The translations under genes were made by a program, and so were the position numbers. A stretch of DNA of 64,000 bases from Celoporthe dispersa (Eukaryota > Ascomycota > Sordariomycetes > Diaporthales > Cryphonectriaceae): assembly GCA_016584495.1 (NCBI GenBank), contig WAID01000001.1, positions 1,860,001 through 1,924,000 of the forward strand. Reading direction: 5' to 3'. Below the pieces are notes generated by a model. That model was not told the DNA's origin. It ran no database searches and saw only the letters and a program-made list of their open reading frames with translations. How positions within the stretch are numbered: the stretch's first letter is position 1; every line of letters begins with the position of its first letter. This document shows, piece after piece, positions 44,065-57,213 of the stretch.

Positions 44065-45308
44065 ATGCCTACCCTCGGCGACTTCATCCACACCCAGTTC
44101 TTCCTCAGAATCCCCAACCCCTCCGCCTCCTTCGCGTCCAAGACAGTCATCCTGACCGGCGCGAACGGGGGCCTGGGCAGGGAGATCCTCAAGCACCTCG
44201 TCCGCCTGGGCGCCAACAAGGTCATCTGCGGCTGCCGCAGCCTGACGCGAGGCGCCGAGGTCAAAGGGGAGGTCGAGGCCGCGAGCCGGTGTGGGCCCGA
44301 CATCATCGAGGTGTGGGAGCTCGATCTTGAGTCGCCCGGGTCTATCAGGGGCTTCGTGGAGAGGGCTGCCGGCCTGCCGCGCCTGGACGTCGTCATCAAC
44401 CTCGCTGGCGTCCGCTGCTTTAACTTCCAGGTCGTCTATGACACCGAGAGGACCCTGGCGGTCAACAATATCGGGACCTTCCTGCTCGTGCTGCCGCTGA
44501 TCCCCAAGCTCAAGGAGACGGCTCGCAGGTTCGATACCACGCCAGTCATGACGATCGTCGGGTCTGCTCTGTACGACAGGGCCAAGTATCCCGAGAACCC
44601 CGGTGACGATGTATTTGCCTACTTCAAGAACAGGTCGAAGGTAGATCCGTGGAACCAGTAAGCTCACCCCTCTGGCCCGCTCGGGTCACCAGAACCTACA
44701 GGTACATAATTAGTTACCAGCCTCCAGCCGCTCGCTGACCGGTGGAATCAACAGATACAACCTCTCCAAGCTGATCCAGCTCTACACGCTGATCAGGCTA
44801 GCATCCCTCGTTGACCCAGCCACGGACAGCCCGGCCCGCGAAGGGCACCATCCCATCGTCATCAACTCGGTCGACCCCTGCTTCTGCGAGACGGGCCTGT
44901 CGCGCGAGGTGACGGGCCTGACGCGCCTCGCGGTCAAGATGTTCGCGGCCCTCGCGGCCCGGCCCGCCGACGACGGTGCGCGGCAGGTGGTGCACGCGGC
45001 GTCGTGCGGACGCGAGACGCACGGCCTGTACCTACGTGCTGGCGCGGTGCAGGCGTACAAGGCCGTTGCGCAGGATGGGAGGAAGACGGTGTATCTGTGG
45101 GAGCAGCTGTGCAGGCGGCTGGAGAAGCTGGTAGGTTCAACTTTGCTTGCACTCTCTCTCTTGCGTGTCATGTCTTTGGAAAAGCACCCGGCGCATCTTG
45201 GCAGAGGAATGAGTCCCGGGACAGTGCTTGGGGGTATGGAGGTGACGGAATATCAGTGCTGACCTCTTTCGGGTGTAGGAGCCGAACATACTGGAGAATC
45301 TGAAGTGA
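44065..45308 (+). CDS. Short-chain dehydrogenase/reductase
   Basis: NAD(P)-dependent oxidoreductase, substrate unknown. The exons are 44065-44657, 44755-45130 and 45279-45308, giving 332 residues. The cofactor motif is TGANGGLGREI. The NNAG position reads NLAG, which is common in the retinol-dehydrogenase-like group. The active site YNLSK (YxxxK) is created just after the first splice junction, which supports that intron (donor GTAAGC, branch GCTGAC, acceptor AACAG). The last exon is only 30 bases (EPNILENLK) and follows a 148-base intron with donor GTAGGT. PCFCETGLSREV, with an unusual Cys pair, corresponds to the PG-containing loop. No signal peptide was seen. Confidence 0.92.
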
Positions 45309-46677
45309 TCGTGAGAGATAGTTGGGATTTTGTCTGGCTACTAGATTTGGGAAATTTCATTATTCGATCAAGGTGGGGTATTCCATCAAGAGTTGTAGAA
45401 GTATTGGTTTCAGTCTTATACAAAAAGCTTGCTGCCGGTATTAGTGCTCGGGTATGAAGTTGGTATACTATATTGCATCTTGTCAGACGAATTCCTGCAT
45501 TAATTAATACTGGTATAATTATTTATCATCTATATTGTTGGCTGGTTTTACCCTTTAGAACGTTCCTTGAGATAACACTGATTATACACCCAACTCCGTC
45601 TATGAACGTGACAAAGTCTCCCAAGAGCTGAAGCAGACGAGGTTTCGTGCTAGACACTTCGTCTCCCACACCGGGCGGTCGCAGCAGTAATTGATAAGTC
45701 GAGGTGGCACGGCAGGAGGAGAGCAAACACGACCAGCAGCCCCATTTCCTTCAAAAGTGCTAGGTTTTGGAGTCAAATAAACCAGTATTATGGAATTTAT
45801 TAGCAAGACTGTCTGTCCACCATGTAGTTCTGACCTTAAACTTGTCCTTGCCTTGAATTAAGATTGACCCCTTTTCTGTTTTGGGCTAAGTAGGCTGGAG
45901 AGAGCTTTGGCAAGCATGCGATTTTATGATTTTCACATTCCAAATAGAATAAAGTATAGGCTGCCGAGGAGAGAAAGAAATAACTAGCTCCCAGATGTAA
46001 CCTGGTCGGTCTGAACCACCGGGATAGCCAAGCCCAGCCCGCCATTGCCAACTGTCCCAATTGGATATTACATGGTAGACCTTTAGAACCTCCTACTCTC
46101 CACGACTCGAGGGATGCACACGCCCGCCGCATCCTCGCGACCCGCAAGAAATATCCACAGCAAGCCCTGTACCTATGTCTCAGATAAAACCCACATCGCT
46201 CGGGCAAAAATCTCGGAGTAGAGTAGTAAGACAAAAGACGCCGTCATCAAGCCGGCTGTCTAGATGTCCGCGGACTTAAACCTCTCCCAGGCAACAGTCT
46301 CCGCCTTCCCGGCCCAGGGGGGTGGCGGGCGGAGTAACTACATAGTAGATCCTCTGGGCACGCACGCTCCACAAGGCCCATCGTTGGCCGACATATATTG
46401 TCGTGGGGGTGTATCCATTCATTTTGGTATCTATGGGTGATTGGGCATGATATTCTCCGCTTTCAATCCTGCTTATGCCCCTGAAGGAAAACAATAAAAA
46501 GTCAGCCTGCTTTTAGGAAACAATCGACACGAGACACTTTTCGTCACCATCTCACGCTACACATGCACAGGAACAGTATAGTTTGACCACACGCCTTTGC
46601 AATTACGATATATAACTATACTTTTCGAGCTAGTGGTTCAATGGTGAGGCGACCTCGCGCCACGGCTCACCATGGCT
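45309..46677. other. Convergent intergenic region
   Basis: A 1.37 kb spacer between the dehydrogenase and the sedolisin. AT-rich near 45,440-45,600. Short ORFs only. Confidence 0.5.
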
Positions 46678-48741
46678 TTAGTATCCCAGGACCAGGCTCT
46701 TCAGCTTCTGGAAGTTGGGCGTGCCATAGCCCGTGACGGGGTCCCAGCCCTCGGTGGCGTTCCACCGGGCGCCCAGGACGATGCCGGACCCGTTGGGCTC
46801 GGCGGACCCGCTCTGGGTGTTGAGCCCGTTGCAGCCGACCGAGTAGCCCGCGGTGATGTCGGTCAGGACCTCTGGGCCGTGAGCGTAGATCAGGGGGTTC
46901 AGCCAGCCCAGGGACGACTTGCCGGCGCGGAAGCGGGCGTCGTTGAGCAGGCCCACGAGGGCAGCCCAGACGGGGGCGGCCGCGCTAGTTCCGCCGCTGG
47001 GGGAGGGCGTGCCGTCGTAGATGACCTGGTAGTCCGGGGTGACGGAGTGGGCAGAGACGTCGGGGAAGCCACGGCCCGAGAAGTTGGTGTACTGGCCGTA
47101 GTAGGCGAGGGTGGACGCTGAGACCTCGGTGTCGAGGTACTCGGAGACGGCGGCGTCCTGATACGAGGGGCGGGCAAAGTACTTGCTGAAGCCGCCCGAG
47201 CTGCCGTCCCAGGCCACCTCGGGGGTCACGTTGACGGTGCCGCCCACGGAGGTCAGGTAGGGGCAGGTAGCGGGAAAGATGGCGTTGAACTCGACCGTCT
47301 TGTAGTCCGGGGCCAGGCAGCCCGCACCCACGCCGAGATCACCCGAGGACTCGAGCACGGTGATGCCCCGCAGGCCGAGCTGGCCTATCAGGTTGCAGGT
47401 GAGAACTGCGTAGTCGTAGGGGACGGACTGTGAAAGGATTCCACGTTAGGCGGGACTGTTCTCCTATCCAAGACAGACAGGCCGAGGCCAAAAGAGAGAG
47501 GGGGGGAAAAAAGGTCGCACGGAGTAAGATTAGCCTGTGTACTTACATCCTCCTCATCTCCGTACGAGTTGGAGATGACCTGGGGCAGCGAATCGCTGGG
47601 CTGGGACAGCAGATATCGGTAGTACGGGACGTACGGCTCGTTCTCGTTATCAGCAGGGGTAGGCTGGTCGATGTTTGGAACAAAGGGCCTGTGCCACGGA
47701 TCAGCATGACAAAACAAGCAAGAAAAAACAACAGTAAGCACGGCCACCCGGGGGGAGGGGAGGATTCAGTGGTGGCAACAACCCCTGTGCTGCCGCGGCG
47801 CGGGACTTACGGTGAGCCTCCTGTGATGAACTCGACCACGGGCAAGGGGTGAGCAATGCCGACAATGTTCTGGACGTCCAGGTCGGCCTCGCCGTACTGG
47901 GCAGTGTCGGGGTTCTGGTCGTTGGTCGCATTGGCGATGAGGACGACGGAGAAGTTCTGGTGGGGGATGTCGAAGAACTCCTCGAAGTCGAAGAGGTCGG
48001 CATACTGGGCCGACTGGTTCAGGAAGCTGCCGAACCCGACCTTGCTCCCTGACCTGACGGACGGGGTGTAATTTCCGACGTTGTACAGCTCCTTCAGGCA
48101 GGCTGGGGTGATGGACGTCTGGCACGCCGCGTCGATGGTGGTGCGGGTCGCGAGGCGCCTGGGCACAGACACCTGGGGCATGGTCCGTGACGGCGAGGGC
48201 GTGGGGAAGAAGGCCCTCGAGCCTCCAATATATAGACCGGGGTCGATGAGGGCGATGTGGTCCTCGACGCTGTCCGGGAGGCTGTAGGAGAGCGTCCGGA
48301 GCTTGGTGGTGCCGCCGTTGGAGAAGTGCTGGTAGGAGGCGTTCAGGAGCGTGTTGGCGGTGTCGACGGTGGCGGCAAAGTCGATGAAGGACCCGTCGAC
48401 AGTGTAGCTGGTGATGCCGCCGGCCTCGAGCCAGGCGGTGACCGAGGACACGGCATCATCCGAGGGGGCAAAGTACGAGCTGACCGTCGCCTCATCCCAG
48501 TGTCGACCGTACGAGGCGCTGCCCGGTGTGGACACGTCGAGCAGCTTCGACTCGAGCTGGTCGATGTTCTGCATGGTCAGGGCGATGGAGAAGGTCTGCA
48601 CGCTGTCCTCCGCCGGGCTGCCCGTGAGGGTCCATCCTTTGGGAGCTGCGCTGTAGAGCGAGTAGGTCGCCGCCCGCGCGAGGGCAGGACACCGACTGCT
48701 GCCGCAGCGAGAGAGAGACGAAGCCCAAAAGCCCGAGACAT
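46678..48741 (-). CDS. Secreted sedolisin (S53 family, tripeptidyl-peptidase-like); frame change in the leader
   Basis: Predicted extracellular acid serine-carboxyl peptidase with a pro-kumamolisin activation domain. Exons on the minus strand are 48741-47811, 47688-47547 and 47427-46678. MSRAFGLRLSLAAAAVGVL is a good signal peptide but is one base out of frame with PALARAATYSLYSAAPKGW; one missing C near 48,688 would join them. The pro-domain includes TFSIALTMQNIDQLESKLLD and SYGRHWDEATVSSYFAP. The catalytic Glu and Asp lie in YGEADLDVQNI, the oxyanion Asp in SSGDLGVG and the nucleophile in GGTSAAAPVWAAL. Calcium-site motifs DITAG and GWDPVTGYGTPNF are near the end. Without the leader, the frame stays open from an implausible Met at 48,828. 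Introns: GTAAGT donors with CACAG acceptors. Confidence 0.93.
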
Positions 48742-50461
48742 GATGATGGCCTCGACACTGCGGCGATGATGGAGGAGGAGGTGAGCTCTCTGGTCGGGAG
48801 CCTTGGCTTCGATCCAGCATCATGATAGGCAGCACAAGGAGAGCGAGCGTGCTCCCCCTCTTTATATACCCCATCTGGTCCTGCCCTTCCTCCTCGTGTT
48901 CACTACTTTCCCCTCTCCTCCTCCCCACCCCCCGGTTCGTGGCGTCCATGACGACGGTGTAATTACTGCATGTTATCGACAACACCATGCACGTCTCTCC
49001 TGCTCTTATCGGCTTAACGACATGGAGCTAGACCTTGGCAGAGGATGATCGGAGAGGCACCATGCAACGTTTGCCAGGGGCGCGGCATGGAACGTTCGAC
49101 AGTGGCTGCTTGTTTCCTTCTGGTCGGATGGGGCGAGCTTGGAAGTTATACCCGTTATGGCAGGTCGACATGGCGGTCAGGGGTTGTTTGGGAAGCTGGG
49201 GGGAGGGGGGAGGGGAGGGAAATATGCTGTGTAGATCCAAGGGCCCTGACCTTCGTGCCTTCTACAATCTGGCCTGGCGATAACAGATTTAAGGTTTAGT
49301 GCAGAGATACTATAGAATGTATGCAGGCACTGGAAGGAGCAACCAAGGCCAGCTTGCCCCAGAAGACTTTTTTCCTCCTCCTCCTCCTCAACAACAACAA
49401 CGACGAGGACGGTGATTGATTCTTTTGCTGGACCAGTGATCCTTTGTTTCCAGGCACCACTCTAGAGCATCACCACTACAGCTATAATAGCAATATGTAT
49501 ACGGTACTGCTGTGGAGTACGTACCAATACTACGTAGCAAGTAAACAAAACACTGAGACCCACTGCTAACAGTACCTCGGGAGCCAGGCACTAGCGCCTA
49601 GCCAAGCTTCCAATCCCTGACTAATCCTGAGCCCATCCGGCGGCTATGTGAAGCCGGGGGGGCTGGGGTATGGCCTCAGGTTTTGATGACCTTCTTTTTC
49701 TTTTTTGGAATTTACTGTCTCAGCGCACGCAGCCTCGAGATGCTACCATGTATGTACCACGTATGATGTCAACACGCTCATCATGTGCGCATCGTTCTTG
49801 AGAAAAGGTCATCACCAGGACATCAGCTGTCCGTCGGCCTTCTCCTCGGGTCGATCGATGACCAAAGGGGCTTGCGGAAGAAGCACTGGACCCCTATCAT
49901 GTACGTTTCGCCAACCCGCTGTGTGAGCTCAACCAGGCTGAGGAGCATCTTGCGAGACTAATATACACCGCTCCACACTGACTAACGGGATGTCTCCCTC
50001 CCCACCGCAGCCTAAGACGGCGTTGATGCAGCCCAACGGACTTTTGACTCTGCCGTACGCAGTCAGCTTCTTGTCTCTGGAGCTGAAAAGCATAGGAGTC
50101 ATAGTATGAGGCCCTCGTCGCGATGACCCGGTTATCTTAGTCTCTTGGCATCGGCTCGGATGTTCTCTGATTGCATGCCTCGTTTGGGACATGCATATCA
50201 ATATGCACTGCCAGCAGGCAGACGCGCGGGGTATCGGCACGATGTATCACTGATCTGACCTCGTACTGGGGCTCGTGACTATGGTAGTGATGAGGCTCTT
50301 TGGCTGTGGCGAGCTGATATATTTTTTATATTTATTTTTATAAATACAAGGACAGATGTTGCTGTTCTGGAGACTGTCCTACTTAGTTCATTCGTGATAC
50401 AGCAGGACGCCTTGTGGCTCTACAACCTTGAATCTTATCCGTCTCATCACCAGAAATCGCC
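48742..50461. other. Divergent intergenic region
   Basis: About 1.7 kb between the sedolisin and the AAA ATPase. It contains a G-rich tract near 49,196-49,220, a TCC/CAA-rich patch near 49,372-49,402, and an AT-rich run near 50,318-50,345. No gene is supported. Confidence 0.5.
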
Positions 50462-53191
50462 ATGTCTGACAGCGACGTCGGAGCACACCAAGGTCAACCG
50501 CGTGCTGACCCTAGCCACTTCGGAGATGGAAGTAACTCGGTCACGAGCTTCGAAGATATCGGTCCCAATGCGGCTGCAGCCAGAGATATGGTTGTCCTCG
50601 ACCCTCGCCGTCTAGGGAGGAGGCAGGACAAACCTACTATCGAAATGCCAGATATTCGATATGTCCTGCAGTACAAAGGCATTAATGGCAATATCATCGA
50701 GTGTACGTTCACCTGGTGGTGACCAACCCCCTTGGACGTCGTGATCACAGAAATGCTGATGCTTGGTTTCAACTACTCCAGCCCGGGAAAGTGACAAACC
50801 CCTCTATCATGTGGAAGAGGCCTCCCAGGACCAGACGGCCAAGAATACCGCTTCGAAGCCCGTCCTGCAGATCATCACCACAGTTGAGACCATCAAGAAG
50901 CGTAGCAACACCGTCGAGGTTGACGGGTGTGACTCCAGCCTAGACAGCGCAAGCTTTGTCAGCGACAGCGACGAGGACAGCGACAAAGAGAATGGGAGTG
51001 CCTTCAGCTACATGAAAAAAGTCGGCAGAGACTAGTATGTCCCCAACTCAGGACCTGTTCTCCATCATGAGACGCATATAGTATGCTGACAACATCCCAA
51101 TAGCATGGTTGTCTATTCCAAGCACTTGATCGCTGCCTTCAACGCCGTCATCGGCTCCTACCCAGGCACAGACTTCCTCAGAGACACCGTCACCATCAAG
51201 GCCCCCTACTACCCGCTCATCCACTACCGCTCGGCCCTGTCCCACCATCGCATCTCGCAGCCCGCCTGCCACGACGATGAGTACGCCGCCACCACAGCCA
51301 AGCACATCGACGTGCTCCTCGGGTACCTGGACAAGACCTACGGCAGCCTGATCCGCGAGGAGGAGGCCCGCCACAAGAGGAGCCCGCCCGTCGCGACCTT
51401 CGAGTGGCTCTGGCTCGTGCTCAAGCCGGGCGAGGTGGTGTACCGCAAGGTCCACGATGTCTGGACGGCGTTTGTCATCGGTAGCGTCAGCTCCACACAC
51501 CGTACCGACGACACCAGGGTGAAGAAATACGTGATCAGCTGCTGGAATATCCAATACCGGCATCATCGCATGCAGCGCACTCCCAGCACGCTCACCATCT
51601 CTCCCTTTCCCGGCGAGCAGCCCCTGCACAGCCTGGCTGTTGTGCCTGCTGCCTTCTTCCCGGAGGATATGGCCCAGCAGGGTGGCCTCACCATGGCCCA
51701 GAAACAGATCGAGATGGGCAGGAAGTACTGGGAGCTGGTCAAGCGGCCGTCTTACAAGGAATACGACGGGCAGCTGGTGGACGGGGATGACCGGAGAGCT
51801 GGCCACGTAAGTATTACCCCTTCTGACCGTCGTACATGTCCACTGCAATCCATAGCTCCTCGAACCCCTCTGCGAGATGCTCTATCCCTGCCCCTCTGTT
51901 ATGACCCATTCCTCTCTTCACCTCTGCTGACAGCCACTCTTCATCTAGCTAAACGGCCGCATCATCGTTGACGCTGAGGGCTACGATCGCTTTGCCCACC
52001 AAGGGCCTGAGGCCCGCATGCGACCGATTCCACCTCTCGGCCCACACCTGCCGATGCCCATAGGCCGCCCCTCGAGTGTCCTGCCGCAGCTGAGCTCCCA
52101 GTGTATCTGCGACGCGTGCACGCGGCAGGATCCAGACCGCACCGGGACGCCGGGCCCGTTCGCGGACTTTGAGGAGCGCAACCCGCTCGAGCACGAGCCG
52201 CCGCGAAACGAGCTGTATTTCCTCGTCTGCTCCCCCAACATCCCAGCCCTGATCCTGGCAGACCGCCGCTGGGGCCATGTCAGCGTCGACCGCCTGACGG
52301 AGGTGAGGTGCGACACCGAGGCCTTCAAGTACCTGGTCCTCGACCAGGGCGTCAAGCTTCACCGTCAAGGCCCTGATCGGCAAGTTCGCCGCCGCCGACG
52401 GCAGGGTCTCGCCCTGGCCCAACGATTTTGTCCGGAACAAGGGCGAGGGCCGCATCTTCCTCCTCCACGGCAGCCCCGGCGTGGGCAAGACCTGCACGGC
52501 CGAGTGCGTGGCCGAGCTCACCCACCGCCCTCTGCTGTCTATCACCGGCGGCGACCTGGGCACCCCGAACGAGGAGCGCAACCTGAGCTACTTCCTCACC
52601 CTGGGCGAGCGCTACGGCGCGCTGGTGCTGCTGGACGAGGCCGACGTCTACCTCGAGCGCCGCCGCCCGCGCGACCTGCGCCGCAACGCCCTCGTCAGCG
52701 TCTTCCTGCGCGCCCTCGAGTACTACCGAGGCGTGCTCTTCCTCACCACCAACCGCGTCGAGTCCTTCGACCCGGCCTTCACCAGCCGCATCCATGTGGC
52801 CCTGCACTACAGGCGCCTGACGGACCAGGACCGCGAGCGCATCTGGGCCAACAACTTTGACCGCCTCGAGCGGGATAGCACCGGCCAGGTGTTTGTCCTG
52901 CCCAGCGCGCGAGACTATGTCCTTCGGGCTGGTGGTGAGGTGGGCGAGCTGAGGTGGAACGGGCGGGAGATCCGTAACGCGCTGCAGACGGCTGTGGCCC
53001 TTGCCGAGACGGAGGCCAAGGACGAAGGCCTGGAGAGGATTGGGATCGCGGAGAGGCACTTGCGCCAGGTGGTCAAGATGAGCAGGGGTTTTAAGGAGTT
53101 CCTGCTGAGGAGGAGGGGCTATGAGGATGAGGAGGAGGAGGAGGAGGGGGAGGAGGAGGACGGTCAAGGGAGCGAGGTGGACGAAAAGTGA
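50462..53191 (+). CDS. AAA-family ATPase with fungal N-terminal DUF7025-like region; one frame change
   Basis: Predicted AAA ATPase of a large filamentous-fungal family with unknown substrates. The exons are 50462-50702, 50782-51034, 51104-51806 and 51949-53191. The N-terminal half is the long non-catalytic region typical of this family (TFEWLWLVLKPGEVVYRKVH, RIIVDAEGYDRF). A Cys pair CICDAC lies near 52,108. The ATPase domain has Walker A GSPGVGKT, Walker B LVLLDEADVYLE, a sensor-1 type LTTNRVESFDPAF, and the arginine finger region TSRIHVAL. The end is a run of Glu (EDEEEEEEGEEED). At about 52,358 one extra base (TT for T) breaks the frame between LVLDQGVKL and TVKALIGKFAAADG, just before the ATPase domain. 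As written, this would delete catalytic function. Confidence 0.9.
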
Positions 53192-53537
53192 CGAGGAAGA
53201 GAGATTTGATGCAATGGTCCGTGTATTTCCGTCTATATTGTAGGCGATGGATGTAATGCCTTGCCCAATCGTTCTCAGATATGGCGTGGTCCTGTCGACA
53301 TTTCTAAGTTGGCTCCCTGAAGGCCGATGCTACTTCTATGCGATGTCTAGGCTTCCTTCCGACGTAGCTCACAGCGTCTTCATCATATCTAGGGCGCCTC
53401 TCCATATCTCCTTAGCGACAATATGTTTTCTTGGTCGTTTCTGTATGGTTGGTAGTGACCGGTGATCTGTCCTGTCGGTGTTGGGGGGAGTTCTCGTACT
53501 GTATTACCACACCGCTCACTGTTCTAGGCCAGAAAGT
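53192..53537. other. Convergent 3' spacer
   Basis: About 350 bases between the AAA ATPase and Dus3 stop codons. No element was seen. Confidence 0.5.
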
Positions 53538-55901
53538 CTACCCCTCAGCCTCTACCTCGTATGCATTCGACTTGTGCTTCGGCTCGAACTTGAAGCCGCC
53601 TGGCGCTGGGCCTAGGAACATCTCACTATTACCAGACAGAGTCAGCCATACCTTGCTTCCACACCAAGACCTTGTCTACTTCATCTTCATCTTGTTAGCC
53701 TTACCTGATCTTGATCCAGTCCTTGTAGTTGTTACTCGCAAGGAGCGTCTCGAGGTCATCTCTGCCCCGGTACGCAGGCGGGCGGTCGTTAATCTTGGGC
53801 GGGAGGTGCTCGAGCACGCCGATGGGGACATATCGGTGGGTGAAGCTGAGGTACTCGAGCAGGAACTTGCGCGTGGCACCGATGCCCATCTCGTCGCTGC
53901 CCCAGCACTCGATGCCGTAGCGGGCAAACTTTTCCACATACGACAGGCGCTCGCTGGCCGACTTGTCCAGGTACTGGCCCTTCTCGATCTCCTCAAAGAT
54001 CCAAGGCTTGATCAGCGCACCGCGGGCGATCATGACTGTGTCCACGCGGGCGTTGTCGACGTGATCAAAGTAGTCGACGTGCGAGTAGCAGTCACCGTTG
54101 CCGACGAAGAACATCTTCTCGCCGCTGGCCAGCGTGCTGGGGTCCGGCTCGCGGACGGTATCAGTGCGCGCGGCCTCCTCCTCTTTATACTGCTGGATCA
54201 TGGCCGCGCAGTTGGCAATATACGTCCAGTCCGCGGCGGAGCGGTAGCGCTGCTGGCGGGACCGGCCGTGCAGGGTGATGGCCGCGCAGCCGGGGGCGCC
54301 GAGCGCGCTGCTGGCGTCGGAGTCGCCAAAGGCGAGCCGCTCGATGGTCTTTTGCGCCGTCGGCTTGCCGTCCTTGACGCCCAGGCGTAGCTTGCAGGTG
54401 ATGGGCACCTCGCCCGAGACGGCGTTCATGCCGCGGATCATGCGCTCCAGCTTGGCGGGTGCGTCGAGGAGCGCCGAGCCCGCACCCTGCTTGAAGACCA
54501 TGTCGATGGGGCAGCCGCAGTTGAGGTCGACGAGGCGGAGGTGGGGGAGGGACTCGGCGAGGGCCTGGGTGGTCTTGAGGGCCACCCAGGGCTGGTTGGC
54601 AGCGATCTGTGCGGCGAACTTTAGGTCTCGCGAGTTGTCGTAGCCAGGGGGCGCGGCGCCGGGGTTCTCGAAGCGTGGAGGTCTGGCCTCGGACTCGTGG
54701 GCCTTTAGCAGTGCCCACTCGTGCTTTTGCCCTTGTAGGGTGTGTAGGCCGACAGCCATCTCCGAGTACGTCAGGCCCGCGCCGAGCTCGACACATAGCC
54801 GGCGGAAGGGCAGGTTGCCCTGGGTGGTGAGGGGTGCGAGGACTGGGGTCTCACGGCCAAAGTAGACCCGTCGCTTCTCCGATGGCTTGAAGGGCGGCTC
54901 GATAAACTCGGCGCGGTACTCCTGGACCTTTTCGTTCTGTGTCTTCCCTCCTCCATCCTCGTGCTTGGTGTTGAAGACCTTGCGCATGAGGTCGGTGTCC
55001 TTCTCCAGCCACTCGACGTACGCCTGCGATCGTGAGAAGTCGTACTTCTTTCTAGACAGCTCAATCTTTTTCTGGGTCGGCACGTTGTTTACAACGCCAG
55101 GGAATCCGTCCTCCTCCCCCCCCGTTGTCGCCTTCTTGCGCTCGGCATCCCTGATCAGTACCAGCTCCTTTGTGCCGTCCGGGTGTGTCAGCTCCGTCGA
55201 GTGAGACCTGACGAACAGACACTTCCACCCCATCAGGCAGTCTCCAGAGGCCTCAAATATGGGGCACTTCCCGTCGAGCACCTCGAGGTCGGGCCGCCGG
55301 CCCTCCGCGAGGTACTCACGCAGGTTGTGATGAAGATTACAGCGGCGGCCATCCTTGTCGAACCTGCACTCGCGGGGAGAATTCTCGTTGGTGAAGGCAC
55401 GCGAGTGGCATAGGCCCTTGACATCTTGCGAGCGGCCAAAGTCACGCTTCTCGTTGGCACCGCGCTGCCTCTTCTTCTTGTTGCCCCTCTCGTTGCCGGC
55501 ATCCCGACCGCGATCTCGAGAGTCGGTCGTCTTGGCCTCTGCAGCATCATCATCGACCTCGCCGTCTCCCTCCACCACACGGTTGGCGGCCTTGATCAGA
55601 TACCTTGGGAGCCTGGGTCAGCAGGCTTCTGGGCCGCATGTCGTTGTCTGCCCGACGGGAGCTCGACTCACTCTGCCTTGACTGGTGCTGTGCCCTTGGG
55701 CAGTGCTGTCGCCGTCAGGTGGCCACCCTCGTCTCTGCTCTCGGGTGATATCTTGGCCCCAGTCGCCTGGAGGGCGTCTGTATCGGTGGGACCACCCTGG
55801 TCACCATTATGGGTGTCCGTCTTCACCCTCTTGGCCTCGGAATTGCTCTCATCGTCGAGGTGCCGCTTGTGGCTGTGCTGATCACCGTTGGTCTCCTCCA
55901 T
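53538..55901 (-). CDS. DUS3: tRNA-dihydrouridine(47) synthase Dus3
   Basis: FMN-dependent enzyme that reduces U47 in the tRNA variable loop. Exons on the minus strand are 55901-55672, 55612-53705 and 53625-53538, encoding 741 residues. The first exon has a nuclear-signal-like segment (KRHLDDESNSEAKRVKTD). Two CCCH zinc fingers typical of Dus3 follow (CHSRAFTNENSPRECRF and KCPIFEASGDCLMGWKC). The TIM-barrel catalytic part starts at LAPLTTQGNLPFRRLCVELG. The active-site cysteine is in LVDLNCGCPIDMVFKQG, and the FMN-binding end is FFVGNGDCYS and DTVMIARGALIKPWIFEEI. Introns: donor GTGAGT with branch GCTGAC, and donor GTAAGG with acceptor AATAG. The frame is intact. Confidence 0.97.
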
Positions 55902-56728
55902 GCTGCGCTGGCTGGTATTTCGACGGCTGAAAGAAGATACAGAAAAGCCAATCGAATGCTAAACTTGGTCCTGAGGCTTCTTTTCAGCCCAGCGGCGATC
56001 AGTCTTGTTTCTTCTTTCTATTTTTTTTTCTCTTTCCGTTCTGGTCAATTGGCTGCCAGAATCTCTGTTCTGAGCCAGCGGGAACAGAATTTACTACCAA
56101 GTGAAGTTTTTGAGATGCCTGCCCCCCTGTAAGAATCGACTTTACTGTAGCACTCTTAGTTAGTGTGTACTGCCGTAGTACCCTTCCCACCTCCTGTAGC
56201 TGGGCACATCTGGTTCAGCCTGCGTCTCGACTGCTGCAGAAAAACCACCCCGCAGCCGCTGTGGGGCTCGGTGGCTGCCCTGCTGGGCCGACCGCTGGGC
56301 CTGCAGCTTGTCGTACCTGCGTGTGTGTGTGAAGGAAGCTAGGAGGGCGCTAGAGGAGAGGGATCAGGGCCTGCAGCTGTGGGTCCTCCAGGTACCATAG
56401 TGCGAAACAGTAGTACTGTACATAGCACGCTAGGCTTGTGGGCGAGGCTGAAGGGGGACCGTCAAACTGATCGACATGTCAGTCAGCCCAAGGGACCAAA
56501 CGATCTTGAACGACATCGGGGGCCCAGAGAGGGGAAAGCTAGCTTCCTTCAGGATGTGACAGGGAGAGGTGTGATCTGCCTCCTCCCCATGTGTGAACTG
56601 CAGGTCATAGCATAATGTGTGTTCTTACTCCCTCGACCTCGACGTCCACACGGCCGCACAGCTGGACGAGGAGAGAGGTTGGAAGCTGGTAGTTCATTCC
56701 CAGCCTGTGTATTGTTCCTCAGGACCAG

Positions 56729-56745
56729 GTGTCTGTCTGTCTGTC
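56729..56745 (+). repeat. (TGTC)n microsatellite
   Basis: Four consecutive TGTC units in the Dus3-kelch spacer. Confidence 0.85.
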
Positions 56746-57213
56746 CCGACTGTATGCACTGTTTATTACTTGTAAGATGGCCTCTCAGGCATCAAAAATT
56801 CGAGTGCCACGGTGAGAGCCGGACGGGCCCGAGGAAGACGGCTTTGTAGAAGGAGTTGTTGGGAGGGGGGCGGATAGGGAGCAAGAGAGAGGTTGAGGTA
56901 AGGTTCTGACCCTTACTTACTGTGATGGTACTGCTACGGTAGCATGTACTTCTTCCTGTATGTTACAGGGGCACCTTTGTGTATTACTGTCTGCCACTGC
57001 CGTTACTGCCATAGTACTACTGTACTGCCACTCAGGCTACTGTAGAGTCAGGTAGAAACGCATTGGGCGTCCCTGGGCCCGGCTATCAGGGGTCAACCCA
57101 TGGTGGGCCCCCATCCTGCTGACCACTGTAGAAACGCCTAGTTTATAGTGAGGGTAGTACAGCACAACCTGCGCGTTCCCTTCTCAACCCTGCCTTGCTT
57201 CAACTTCATGCAA

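Noticed and set aside
37880..48741. Secondary-metabolite gene cluster
   Set aside because: Regulators and an oxidoreductase are present, but no polyketide synthase, peptide synthetase, terpene cyclase or transporter was seen.
51048..51848. 266-codon minus-strand ORF opposite the AAA ATPase exon 3
   Set aside because: Antisense shadow of a well-supported exon; the composition is uneven and no motif is present.
52352..53167. 271-codon minus-strand ORF opposite the ATPase domain
   Set aside because: The plus strand has Walker A, Walker B and sensor motifs; this is a by-product of high GC content.
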